From Mactra quadrangularis (Eukaryota; Mollusca; Bivalvia; Venerida; Mactridae), in contig CM046303.1 of the NCBI GenBank assembly GCA_025267735.1, positions 28,744,380 through 28,808,379 on the forward strand: DNA of 64,000 nucleotides, read 5' to 3'. Positions 12,756 through 22,069 of the stretch are shown here, one piece after another. A program made the translations under genes and the position numbers. The notes below the pieces were generated by a model. That model was not told the origin of the DNA and ran no database searches. It worked only from the letters and a program-made list of their open reading frames with translations. Each line of letters opens with the position of its first letter. The stretch's first letter is position 1.

Positions 12756-15170
12756 TCGAAATTGCTCGGGGACGAATAAAATGTAAACAAAGATTCGTCC
12801 CCAAATACTTTCGTAACCGAAAATAAGTTGAGTTCGAAATTGGTCGGGGACGAATCTTTGTTTACATTTTATTCGTCCTCAAATATTTTCGTAACCGGAA
12901 ATAAGTTGAGTTCGAAATTGCTCGGGGACGAATCTTTGTTTACATTTTATTCGTCCCCAAATATTTTCGTAACCGGAAATAAGTTGAGTTCGAAATTGCT
13001 CGGGGACGAATAAAATGTAAATAAAGATTCGTCCCCAAATACTTTCGTAACCGGAAATAAGTTCGGTTCGAAATTGCTCGGGGACGAATAAAATGTAAAT
13101 AAAGATTCGTCCCCAAATACTTTCGTAACCGGAAATAAGTTGGGTTCGAAATTGCTCGGGGACGAATAAAATGTAAACAAAGATTCGTCCCCAAATACTT
13201 TCGTAACCGAAAATAAGTTGAGTTCGAAATTGGTCGGGGACGAATCTTTGTTTACATTTTATTCGTCCTCAAATATTTTCGTAACCGGAAATAAGTTGAG
13301 TTCGAAATTGCTCGGGGACGAATCTTTGTTTACATTTTATTCGTCCCCAAATATTTTCGTAACCGGAAATAAGTTGGGTTCGAAATTGCTCGGGGACGAA
13401 TCTTTGTTTACATTTTATTCGTCCCCAAATATTTTCGTAACCGGAAATAAGTTGGGTTCGAAATTGCTAGGGGACGAATAAAATGTAAACAAAGATTCGT
13501 CCCCAAATACTTTCGTAACCGAAAATAAGTTGAGTTCGAAATTGCTCGGGGACGAATCTTTGTTTACATTTTATTCGTCCCCAAATATTTTCGTAACCGG
13601 AAATAAGTAGGGTTCGAAATTGCTCGGGGACGAATAAAATGTAAACAAAGATTCGTCCCCAAATACTTTCGTAACCGAAAATAAGTTGAGTTCGAAATTG
13701 CTCGGGGACGAATCTTTGTTTACATTTTATTCGTCCTCAAATATTTTCGTAACCGGAAATAAGTTGGGTTCGAAATTGTTCGGGGACGAATCTTTGTTTA
13801 CATTTTATTCGTCCCCAAATATTTTCGTAACCGGAAATAAGTTGGGTTCGAAATTGCTCGGGGACGAATCTTTGTTTACATTTTATTCGTCCCCAAATAT
13901 TTTCGTAACCGGAAATAAGTTGGGTTCGAAATTGCTAGGGGACGAATAAAATGTAAACAAAGATTCGTCCCCAAATACTTTCGTAACCGGAAATAAGTTG
14001 GGTTCGAAATTGCTCGGGGACGAATAAAATGTAAACAAAGATTCGTCCCCAAATACTTTCGTAACCGAAAATAAGTTGAGTTCGAAATTGCTCGGGGACG
14101 AATCTTTGTTTACATTTTATTCGTCCTCAAATATTTTCGTAACCGGAAATAAGTTGGGTTCGAAATTGTTCGGGGACGAATCTTTGTTTACATTTTATTC
14201 GTCCCCAAATATTTTCGTAACCGGAAATAAGTTGGGTTCGAAATTGCTCGGGGACGAATCTTTGTTTACATTTTATTCGTCCCCAAATATTTTCGTAACC
14301 GGAAATAAGTTGGGTTCGAAATTGCTCGGGGACGAATCTTTGTTTACATTTTATTCGTCCCCAAATATTTTCGTAACCGGAAATAAGTTGGGTTCGAAAT
14401 TGCTAGGGGACGAATAAAATGTAAACAAAGATTCGTCCCCAAATACTTTCGTAACCGGAAATAAGTTGGGTTCGAAATTGCTCGGGGACGAATAAAATGT
14501 AAACAAAGATTCGTCCCCAAATACTTTCGTAACCGAAAATAAGTTGGGTTCGAAATTGCTCGGGGACGAATCTTTGTTTACATTTTATTCGTCCCCAAAT
14601 ATTTTCGTAACCGGAAATAAGTTGGGTTCGAAATTGTTCGGGGACGAATCTTTGTTTACATTTTATTCGTCCCCAAATATTTTCGTAACCGGAAATAAGT
14701 TGGGTTCGAAATTGCTCGGGGACGAATAAAATGTAAACAAAGATTCGTCCCCAAATATTTTCGTAACCGGAAATAAGTTGAGTTCGAAATTGCTCGGGGA
14801 CGAATAAAATGTAAATAAAGATTCGTCCCCAAATACTTTCGTAACCGGAAATAAGTTGGGTTCGAAATTGCTCGGGGACGAATAAAATGTAAATAAAGAT
14901 TCGTCCCCAAATACTTTCGTAACCGGAAATAAGTTGGGTTCGAAATTGCTCGGGGACGAATAAAATGTAAACAAAGATTCGTCCCCAAATACTTTCGTAA
15001 CCGAAAATAAGTTGAGTTCGAAATTGGTCGGGGACGAATCTTTGTTTACATTTTATTCGTCCTCAAATATTTTCGTAACCGGAAATAAGTTGAGTTCGAA
15101 ATTGCTCGGGGACGAATCTTTGTTTACATTTTATTCGTCCCCAAATATTTTCGTAACCGGAAATAAGTTG
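12756..15170 (+). repeat. Satellite block B, copy 2, with a 5-unit internal duplication
   Basis: Units 131-161 repeat block B. The offset is 3,276 bp (42 units) in the first part and 3,666 bp (47 units) in the second. The 390-bp difference is an extra five-unit run (F3 R2, about 13.7-14.05 kb) that looks like a partial duplicate of the run that follows it (F4 R2). This is what unequal exchange in whole-unit steps would leave. Confidence 0.75.
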
Positions 15171-16470
15171 GGTTCGAAATTGCTCGGGGACGAATCTTTG
15201 TTTACATTTTATCCGTCCCCAAATATTTTCGTAACCGGAAATAAGTTGGGTTCGAAATTGCTAGGGGACGAATAAAATGTAAACAAAGATTCGTCCCCAA
15301 ATACTTATGTAACCGAAAATAAGTTGAGTTCGAAATTGCTCGGGGACGAATCTTTGTTTACATTTTATTCGTCCCCAAATATTTTCGTAACCGGAAATAA
15401 GTTGGGTTCGAAATTGCTCGGGGACGAATAAAATGTAAACAAAGATTCGTCCCCAAATACTTTCGTAACCGGAAATAAGTTGAGTTCGAAATTGCTCGGG
15501 GACGAATAAAATGTAAATAAAGATTCGTCCCCAAATACTTTCGTAACCGGAAATAAGTTGGGTTCGAAATTGCTCGGGGACGAATAAAATGTAAACAAAG
15601 ATTCGTCCCCAAATACTTTCGTAACCGAAAATAAGTTGGGTTCGAAATTGCTCGGGGACGAATCTTTGTTTACATTTTATTCGTCCCCAAATATTTTCGT
15701 AACCGGAAATAAGTTGGGTTCGAAATTGTTCGGGGACGAATCTTTGTTTACATTTTATTCGTCCCCAAATATTTTCGTAACCGGAAATAAGTTGGGTTCG
15801 AAATTGCTCGGGGACGAATCTTTGTTTACATTTTATTCGTCCCCAAATATTTTCGTAACCGGAAATAAGTTGAGTTCGAAATTGCTCGGGGACGAATCTT
15901 TGTTTACATATTATTCGTCCCCAAATATTTTCGTAACCGGAAATAAGTTGGGTTCGAAATTGCTCGGGGACGAATAAAATGTAAACAAAGATTCGTCCCC
16001 AAATACTTTCGTAACCGGAAATAAGTTGAGTTCGAAATTGCTCGGGGACGAATCTTTGTTTACATTTTATTCGTCCCCAAATATTTTCGTAACCGGAAAT
16101 AAGTTGGGTTCGAAATTGTTCGGGGACGAATAAAATGTAAACAAAGATTCGTCCCCAAATATTTTCGTAACCGGAAATAAGTTGAGTTCGAAATTGCTCG
16201 GGGACGAATCTTTGTTTACATTTTATTCGTCCCCAAATATTTTCGTAACCGGAAATAAGTTGGGTTCGAAATTGCTCGGGGACGAATAAAATGAAAACAA
16301 AGATTCGTCCCCAAATACTTTCGTAACCGGAAATAAGTATAGTTCGAAATTGATCGAGGACGAATCTTTGGTTACGTTTCATTCGTTCCCAAATACTTTC
16401 GTAACTGGAAATAAGTTGGGTTCGAATAAACTGTAAACAATCATTCGTTCCCAAACATTTTCGTAACAAA

Positions 16471-16562
16471 TTAATTTAATTGGTACGAAATTTTTGCAAC
16501 AAATTCTTTGTGTATTTTTACTTTTTGAATTATAAAACAACAACACAATTTATTGTATTTAC
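16471..16562. repeat. Right edge of the satellite, degenerate
   Basis: The last two or three units (from about 16340) accumulate mismatches and one lacks most of the TTGCTCGGGGA segment. The recognisable unit ends at about 16467, followed by TGGTACGAAATT at 16481-16492, which is the reverse complement of AATTTCGTACCA on the left side. Beyond this the sequence is plain AT-rich DNA up to the next tandem repeat. Confidence 0.6.
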
Positions 16563-16894
16563 TTGGACAACAAACATCTCAAGGACATACAATCCGAGAT
16601 GACTTGTTAAATATCAACAGGCCAAAGTTTATCAAGTACATAAAATTCAACAACAAGCATCTCAAGGACAAAGGATTCCGAAATGACTTGTTCAATTTCA
16701 GCAGGACACGCGTAAATGGACAACAAACATCTCAAGGACAAAAGTCCGAGATGACTTGTTCAATTTCAGCAGGACACGCGTATATGGACAACAAACATCT
16801 CAAGGACAAAAGTCCGAAATGACTTGTTCAATTTCAGCAGGACACGCGTATATGGACAACAAACATCTCAAGGACAAAGTCTGAGATGACTTGT
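16563..16894 (+). repeat. 68-bp hairpin minisatellite, about 5 copies
   Basis: Units start GGACAACAAACATCTCAAGG; clean copies begin at 16718, 16786 and 16854, exactly 68 bp apart, with two more diverged copies upstream. Within each unit CATCTC-AA-GGAC-AAAA-GTCC-GAGATG forms a hairpin with a 4-nt loop and a 2-nt bulge, and AACAA/TTGTT can extend the stem. The hexamer ACGCGT ends the unit. One copy has GAAATG for GAGATG, which would break the stem. A frame stays open through part of it, but I see no coding signal. Confidence 0.85.
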
Positions 16895-17654
16895 TTGAAG
16901 AAATGGACCTAATGTACATGAAATTCACTGGGTGGATTCTTCTACTGCAGTGATCAATAGTTTTACATTCATCAGCTTGTCATGTTTGATGAGTACTTGT
17001 TCATAACAATCTGAAATAAAACAACAAGAAACTTTTACTGAAGTGCGATATTTTGACACACTTATGTACACTTTAAAAATAAAAGCTCAGATTACAGTAT
17101 CAAAACATTTAACACACTTTCTCTTTAATCAACATTGATTTTGTTTAGTCCAATTAAAAAGTCTTAAAAATGATAAATTACTAAGTCAACTGAAGGTCTA
17201 GTCTCAAACTTTCAAATAAATTAAGTATACTATGAAAGCATTCATATTCTATACATCAATTAAAGAGTGTTTTTAACTACCCCTAGCAATAACTGCAAGT
17301 TAGTTTAAAGTCAAATGTAAAACCTTTCTTTTAACATTACTATGTTAACTAACAACAACATTTTTCTAATTTATGATTTTTAATTATCTAATGCTTAAAC
17401 AGATCATATATATAAAGCTTGCAATCCTCAGTGAACATTCAACTATTTTTCTTTGGGTTGAACAAATTCAACGCTGATGTTGGGATTTAAACCATTAGTA
17501 AATTCAAATGACTAAGTCATAATCTCAGTCGTAATAATTGCTTCCCTTGCACAAGTCTAACTAGATTTAATCTTGAAAAAATAATTTCATGCTTAATAAA
17601 AACTGAGCTTATTAGAATTGTAACTTATCATTACAATTTTATTATTGAAAGTAC
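16895..17654. other. AT-rich stretch, nothing recognised
   Basis: No repeat structure, exon-like frame or RNA-like fold is visible beyond ordinary AT-rich composition. Confidence 0.5.
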
Positions 17655-18052
17655 ATAGGTGAAATCAGCAGTAACGTCAGTAGTACAGCAGTAAATCTTT
17701 ACTGCTACAATTTCATGCATCTTATTTCTCCTTATTTTCCGTCAGTTAAATGTAGACATGTTCTTCATTTTTATGCACAGCATTAAAGCTAGGTGAAGTC
17801 GACAGTAACATTATGAACAGTACTTAAAATTTACAAACTGATTATAATGTTTCTTCGAATTTGATGATAATATGTATTCAATATTTCAACTTGACTATCA
17901 TCATCATAACCATTACCATAATCATTGAAAGTTGGAGCAATAAAACCATTATTTTCAAAAGTTGTACTGAAATTTTTAGCAGAAAAGTTTAACTGCTAAA
18001 CCACTGACTTTCTAGGAGTAAAGTTACTGAAGTTATTGCTGACTTCACATAC
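17655..18052. mobile_element. Small inverted-repeat element (MITE-like)
   Basis: The left end (from 17656) reads TAGGTGAAATCAGCAGTAAC and the right end (to about 18051), reverse-complemented, reads TATGTGAAGTCAGCAATAAC. Similarity continues inward for roughly another 20 bp (GTCAGTA / TTCAGTA and AGCAGTAAA / AGCAGTTAAA). A third copy of the terminal motif, AGGTGAAGTCGACAGTAAC, lies inside near 17792 in the same orientation as the left end. There is no coding capacity. A flanking duplication is not clear, so the superfamily is left open. Confidence 0.6.
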
Positions 18053-18152
18053 TCTTCAAATATTCACCTTGATTACACATGTATAGTTAATCATATTGAA
18101 GAAACTAGCAACTAATCGCACTTGGTATAAAACTAGTAATATACTTTGTGAG

Positions 18153-18978
18153 TACAGTGCCAACCAAAAGTTTGGAGATATGGAAATTTACTGTTAAAAT
18201 TCTTCAATGTCATTAATTGATTTTGTAGAAACATTATTTTAAGTACATTTTGAAAGGTTGGTGATAAAATGAAAACAATTTTAATAAATGCATCCCATTT
18301 ATAAAAATCAGCATTTGACATAACAAAGCCTATAAAACTATGTTCAATGTAATACTTTTTCTAATAAACGAAGTTTCATATTACTTTTGCAGACTTATCT
18401 ATGAGTAGTAGGGGTGTAACGGTTAACCGATATACCGGTTTATATTGCAATACGACTTCTGACGGTTTTTAACCGGTTCGTTTTTCTCTGAACCGGTTTT
18501 TCTAGTATGTTCCATACTGATTGTTTATATCAGAGTCCGAAATTTGAGTGTTTGAATAAATGTTTATATGTGTTCGGAAACTTGAAATATTTTTGGTAAA
18601 TTAGAGAATAATAATCTTTGAAAGTCCATTCAAAATATTTTTTCTAACTTATTCAAACATTTGCATAATACGTGTATATCATGTAAAAATACAAATGTCT
18701 ACGTACAATGTTGATCAAATTAAGACGATGAACGTGCATTAATTCATGCTATGCATGTATGCGCAAAGAATAATATGTATCACAATATATTGCAATATAT
18801 TGCAATACGGGTTTCGTGTATTGCAATATATTGCAATACGGTTTTTACCGTATTGTTACACCCCTAATGAGTAGAGCCATAACTAAAAACATTTTTATAA
18901 ACATTTTCACATTTTCAATTAAAGCGACTACAAAGCCTACAAAGTGAAAATATCTCCAAACATTTGGTTGCCACTGTA
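18153..18978. mobile_element. Mariner-like MITE, family M, copy 1 (interrupted by a hAT MITE)
   Basis: Terminal inverted repeats begin CAGTGCCAACCAAAAG on the left and, reverse-complemented, CAGTGGCAACCAAATG on the right, both continuing TTTGGAGATAT. TA flanks both ends (18153-18154 and 18977-18978), as expected for Tc1/mariner insertions. The interior left half is recognisably related to the copies at 46994-47476 and 60429-60800. There is no transposase reading frame. Removing the hAT MITE at 18409-18866 leaves about 360 bp, the same size class as the 60.4-kb copy. Confidence 0.8.
18409..18866. mobile_element. hAT-type MITE nested in the mariner-like MITE
   Basis: The element begins TAGGGGTGTAAC and ends GTTACACCCCTA, a perfect 12-bp terminal inverted repeat. 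It is flanked by a perfect 8-bp duplication ATGAGTAG at 18401-18408 and 18867-18874. An 8-bp duplication with this type of end is diagnostic for the hAT superfamily. Subterminal repeats of TATTGCAATA occur on the right side near 18785-18835. It is 458 bp long and non-coding. Its position inside another element shows it inserted later. Confidence 0.88.
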
Positions 18979-19009
18979 TAATTATATACTGTCTTTGACT
19001 TCAAACCAT

Positions 19010-19345
19010 TCAGGTCACAATTGTACAATACTTGGTCAGGACAACTCATGCCGCCGGTCAGAACAACTCAACCTGAAGACAACACAAACCCAGAACAACA
19101 CAATCTGTATCATATTTATTATTGATTTGATTGAACAAAAAAATGATAAGTTAAAATTAAAAATGATTTTAAATGTTATAAAATTCAAATAATCATTAAA
19201 TTTCATTCCTCAATATCTTCCATACACAATAAACTTAGAATTGTGAATAATACAGGATCAGAGTTGACCACAGGTTGAGTGGTCTCACGGGATTGAGTTG
19301 TCCCAACTTCAGGTTGAGTTGTCAATGAGTGGAGTTGTCCATATA
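19010..19345. repeat. Worn copies of the GACAACTCAACCT minisatellite motif, two opposed clusters
   Basis: GGACAACTCATGCC and AGAACAACTCAACCTGAAG lie near 19038-19079, and the reverse form (GGTTGAGTTGTC) near 19275-19345. The two clusters face each other across about 180 bp of AT-rich DNA. The same core forms the long array at 58.6-59.4 kb. Between them lies an 82-codon frame (18944-19192) that I consider chance. Confidence 0.6.
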
Positions 19346-19659
19346 ACATAAATCAAAGAAAAAATACCTAGCTGTTCCTTACAGTTGAAATTTCTTGAGA
19401 TGAAGGTCTAAAGAGTATAGATTCATTGTTTTATTGTCACCATAACCATTCATAACTTCACTACAAACACTCTAGTTCTGCAATAACAAAGGGAGATAAC
19501 TATCAATGAAGTGATAAACATAAGTAAGCATAATTTCGTTGTAAATGTCATGACTCATGAGTTTAGGGCAACACGGTCGTAACTCACTCTTTTCTTATAC
19601 TCAGTTACAACCATTCTGTGCCAAAAACTGCAATGTAATGTTCAATTTCATTTGTCTGT

Positions 19660-19768
19660 CAGAGGTGCATACATTAACTCCACTGATTTAAATCCATTTT
19701 TTTCAATCAAGAGTACAGAAGTACTGTAGTGAATATTCAAATCAATGGGGTTAATTTATGCACCACTG
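19660..19768. mobile_element. 109-bp palindromic element, family P, copy 1
   Basis: The left end CAGAGGTGCATACATTAACT pairs with the right end ending ATGCACCACTG, with the inner part AATCAATGGGGTTAAT as complement of ATTAACTCCACTGATT. The centre carries AGTACAGAAGTACTGTAG. A relative lies at 26441-26533. It is too small to code; it looks like a miniature DNA transposon or a remnant. Confidence 0.6.
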
Positions 19769-20039
19769 ATAGTTGAATAAAATTGCACAATAGTTTGTTA
19801 ATCTATGTATTTACAGTTCAATTTTCAAAATTGTGGGATAATTTTATAAATACACCCACGGCCTAACTAAAATACCTTGACTAAAAGCTTACTATACAAT
19901 TATCATTTAACACATGAAATTATTCATGTTTTGAAAAAACAAACAGTAACATTTCAGGTAGAATTGCCATAATGCTATTTTACAACCATTTGTATTTTTC
20001 AAAATCACAAAAATTTATTACAAAACATAATATTTTTCT

Positions 20040-20290
20040 TTCCTTAAATTATGCTAATAATTTAGCATGAATTAGATTCATCAAGCAATAGTCTGTTGCA
20101 AAGTTACTGATAAAATGTTTTTAATCTAAGTGAATAATTATCTCCCTTATATGTATATGAAAAATTGTAAATATGTCAGTAATAGATTCTAGTTTACATA
20201 ATTTAAGAATCTGTACAAGTAAAATATCAGATTTTTACATAGATAAGTATAAGGGGAATTCTACCTTAAGAACATGTTAAACAATTTTAT
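20040..20290. repeat. Diverged duplicate block, copy 1
   Basis: Shared landmarks with 23930-24240, in the same order: GATTAGATTCAT or ATTAGATTCAT, then AATTATCTCCCTT or AATAATCTCCCTT, then GGGGAATTCTACCTTAA or GGGAAATTCTACCTTAA. Spacing is similar and the sequence between is weakly conserved. This suggests an old duplication of a larger interval, not a recent transposon copy. Confidence 0.45.
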
Positions 20291-20555
20291 TTTTCTGTTC
20301 AGTTTTCATTTAAAAATTACAAATGGAACCATGGTGGTCTAACCTGGTGTATTAATTTATTTACTTCTCACTTCCATTCTCAAACAGTCAAATCTATTTT
20401 ACACATGAACAGAAAATATATAAGTCAGGCTTGCAGAAAACAGTATATAAAACTACTAGATCCAGTAAAAAATCCTGCACCACCAGGTTAGATGTTGTCA
20501 GGGAAGAAGTATTGTGCTACTGGACGACTAGCCCGTATACAGTGCCATCCATAGT

Positions 20556-21166
20556 AAGGGACTTTAGTCAAATATTTCCCCTTGTATACACTTCAGATAG
20601 GTAGGTCCTATTAGTTGGATTACTCGGATTTTACCCTTACTTTTCAATGTCAATTTGCCAAAATTAATCTTTAATAACTTTTTTGTAAATCATTTAATTT
20701 GTTTGAAATTCAAGATAAGTATTTTTAAGGTAAAGAACTATCTATACTAGGATGAAAAAGAAACGCCGGGTAACCTATAATGATTGTTTTAAGGGATAAA
20801 TTGTATTATTGGATTATTATATTTATTTTTGTATGAAATGTCATCTGTATGGAACCAGCTGTTGAAGTTTCAATCGATTTCCGATGCTGATTATGTGAAA
20901 AAATACCCCCTTTTAACGATGACCCTTCTTGTTTTGCGAAACACGGCCGGACATATTTTATGTACCCGGCGTTTCTTTTTCGTCCTAGTATACATTTCAT
21001 CACTTGTGTTAATATCATTATTAACAAGAAAGATATTAGATGAAATATTTTGTTATCCTTACATAGGAATTCAATGATAAAATCCGAGGATTCCAACTGA
21101 TAGGACCTACTTACCAATTGGAATGCTTCAGATTTTACCAGGGAAAGATAACTGACTAAAGTTCCT
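20556..21166. mobile_element. Inverted-repeat element with about 80-bp arms, hosting a second element
   Basis: The left arm (20556-20633) contains GACTTTAGTCA, then ACTTCAGATAGGTAGGTCCT, then TTAGTTGGATTACTCGGATT. The right arm (21078-21166) is its imperfect reverse complement, AATCCGAGGATTCCAACTGA, then AGGACCTACTTACC, and finally TGACTAAAGTTCC. A mariner-like element (20743-20992) sits off-centre between the arms. No transposase frame remains. I cannot define a flanking duplication. Confidence 0.7.
20743..20992. mobile_element. Mariner-like MITE with 28-bp inverted ends
   Basis: Ends read TACTAGGATGAAAAAGAAAC on the left and, reverse-complemented, TACTAGGACGAAAAAGAAAC on the right, both continuing GCCGGGTA, with one mismatch in 28 bp. 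TA lies outside each end. About 250 bp long and non-coding; the overlapping 82- and 103-codon frames on the two strands are by-products of the palindrome. Confidence 0.82.
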
Positions 21167-21359
21167 AATTACCTTCTTAAAATATACTTAGATACATGTA
21201 CATGTATAACAAAAACACTTTTATAAAGCATCATTACTTGATCCCCTCTTAAATGTTATAATGCATAATAGCTTAATACAAATAAATGAAATTTTTATAG
21301 TAATAATGAAATATAAGCAATTTTTAAGTATAAAGGTACTTTGGAATGGCACTGTATGC

Positions 21360-21989
21360 ATGGTGGCAATACCACAAATGCTATGGTTTCAACAAGAAAA
21401 AGTAAAGAATCTACCTTGCCTCAGAGATTTAAAGAGCTGTAAATATTCTATTTTTTGTCACATTTCCATGATACATATGCAAAGCTAAGCAGAGAAGTGT
21501 GTACTATTTGCTGTACATCATTGGTGCTTTTCACAAAAATTCTTACGAAAAAAATCTTCGTAAGTCAAGAGCAAGAAACATTAATAATATGCTCATTTTT
21601 TGGCATATCAATTTTAAATATTAAACAAATTGTGTAGAATTGTGTATACCTTTTGAATATCATATCATAGTTATGCTTATTATCTGTCTGACTTTGAAAT
21701 GCTAATTATATGGAACTGACTTACGAAGATTTTTTTCGTAAGAATTTTTGTGAAAAGCACTACTTATCTCCAATGCCTATTGTCAGCTTGCTACTGTTTC
21801 AAGTCTTCTCCATCTTTTTTGAATATTTAGTGTTTTGAAAATGTTAGAAGGTTTTCCAGGGTATCATGGAAATATGACAAGAATAAAAAATACTTAAAAC
21901 TCTTTAAATCTCTCAGTCGGGGGCAGATTCTTGACTTTTTTCTTCTTGTAACCATTTGTGGTTTCACAGTCGAATGGTATTGTCACCAT
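21360..21989. mobile_element. Foldback structure with about 120-bp imperfect arms
   Basis: The left arm (21360-21475) runs ATGGTGGCAATACCA, ACCACAAATG, AGATTTAAAGAG, CATTTCCATGATA. The right arm (21861-21989) is its reverse complement, TATCATGGAAATATG, CTCTTTAAATCT, CATTTGTGGT, TGGTATTGTCACCAT. A 237-bp element (21524-21760) lies between them. The arms are clearly more diverged than those of the inner element, so the outer palindrome is older. Confidence 0.7.
21524..21760. mobile_element. MITE with a perfect 44-bp terminal inverted repeat
   Basis: The left end begins GTGCTTTTCACAAAAATTCT and continues through TACGAAAAAAATCTTCGTAA to about 21567; the right end is its exact reverse complement, finishing AAAATTTTTG-like sequence and GTGAAAAGCAC at 21760. 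The repeat itself contains the smaller palindrome TTACGAA..TTCGTAA. Such identity between arms implies a recent insertion or arm conversion. The superfamily is uncertain because no flanking duplication is obvious. Confidence 0.82.
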
Positions 21990-22069
21990 AATATATAATC
22001 TTCCTCTGCTTGTCTGCAAGTAATGCTTGGATCTGCAATCATTGAACTTTTTATCTGAGATGAGAAGGA

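Larger units (their letters stand above)
2628..16470 (+). repeat. 78-bp satellite array with an orientation-switching 35-bp module
   Basis: About 178 head-to-tail units of 78 bp. A unit is a constant 43-bp segment (AAATATTTTCG, then TAACCGGAAATAAGTTGGG, then TTCGAAATTGCTC) plus a 35-bp module GGGGACGAAT - 15-bp core - ATTCGTCCCC. The two 10-bp arms are perfect inverted repeats. The core reads CTTTGTTTACATTTT (state F) in about 90 units and its exact reverse complement AAAATGTAAACAAAG (state R) in about 88, while the 43-bp segment keeps one orientation. The period holds almost exactly at 78 bp, with a 1-bp loss near 3475-3481. Because 78 is 26 codons, reading frames stay open across several units on both strands, up to 402 codons on the minus strand at 15261-16469. 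These are artefacts of the period, not genes: they share no start context, and in the plus frame R units give an in-frame TAA. Typical units differ by only a few bases. Confidence 0.97.

Noticed and set aside
2689..16461. Dozens of open frames of 61-188 codons with 26-residue protein repeats on both strands
   Set aside because: They arise because the satellite period is 78 bp (26 codons). They occur in several frames at once, start and stop wherever the core changes orientation, and have no gene context.
15261..16469. 402-codon minus-strand open frame
   Set aside because: It is the one satellite frame that has no stop in either core orientation. Its protein alternates with the F/R state, so it mirrors the DNA repeat rather than a selected protein.
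2628..16470. CRISPR array
   Set aside because: Units are contiguous and nearly identical with no unique spacers, the genome is clearly animal, and no cas genes are present.
2628..16470. Active, programmed DNA inversion switch
   Set aside because: Core variants remain tied to one orientation and orientation is linked to a flanking base, so ongoing flipping is not supported by this sequence alone. No recombinase gene is in the window.
20806..21117. 103-codon minus-strand frame and the 82-codon plus-strand frame overlapping it
   Set aside because: Both lie within nested inverted repeats; symmetric DNA readily yields overlapping frames.
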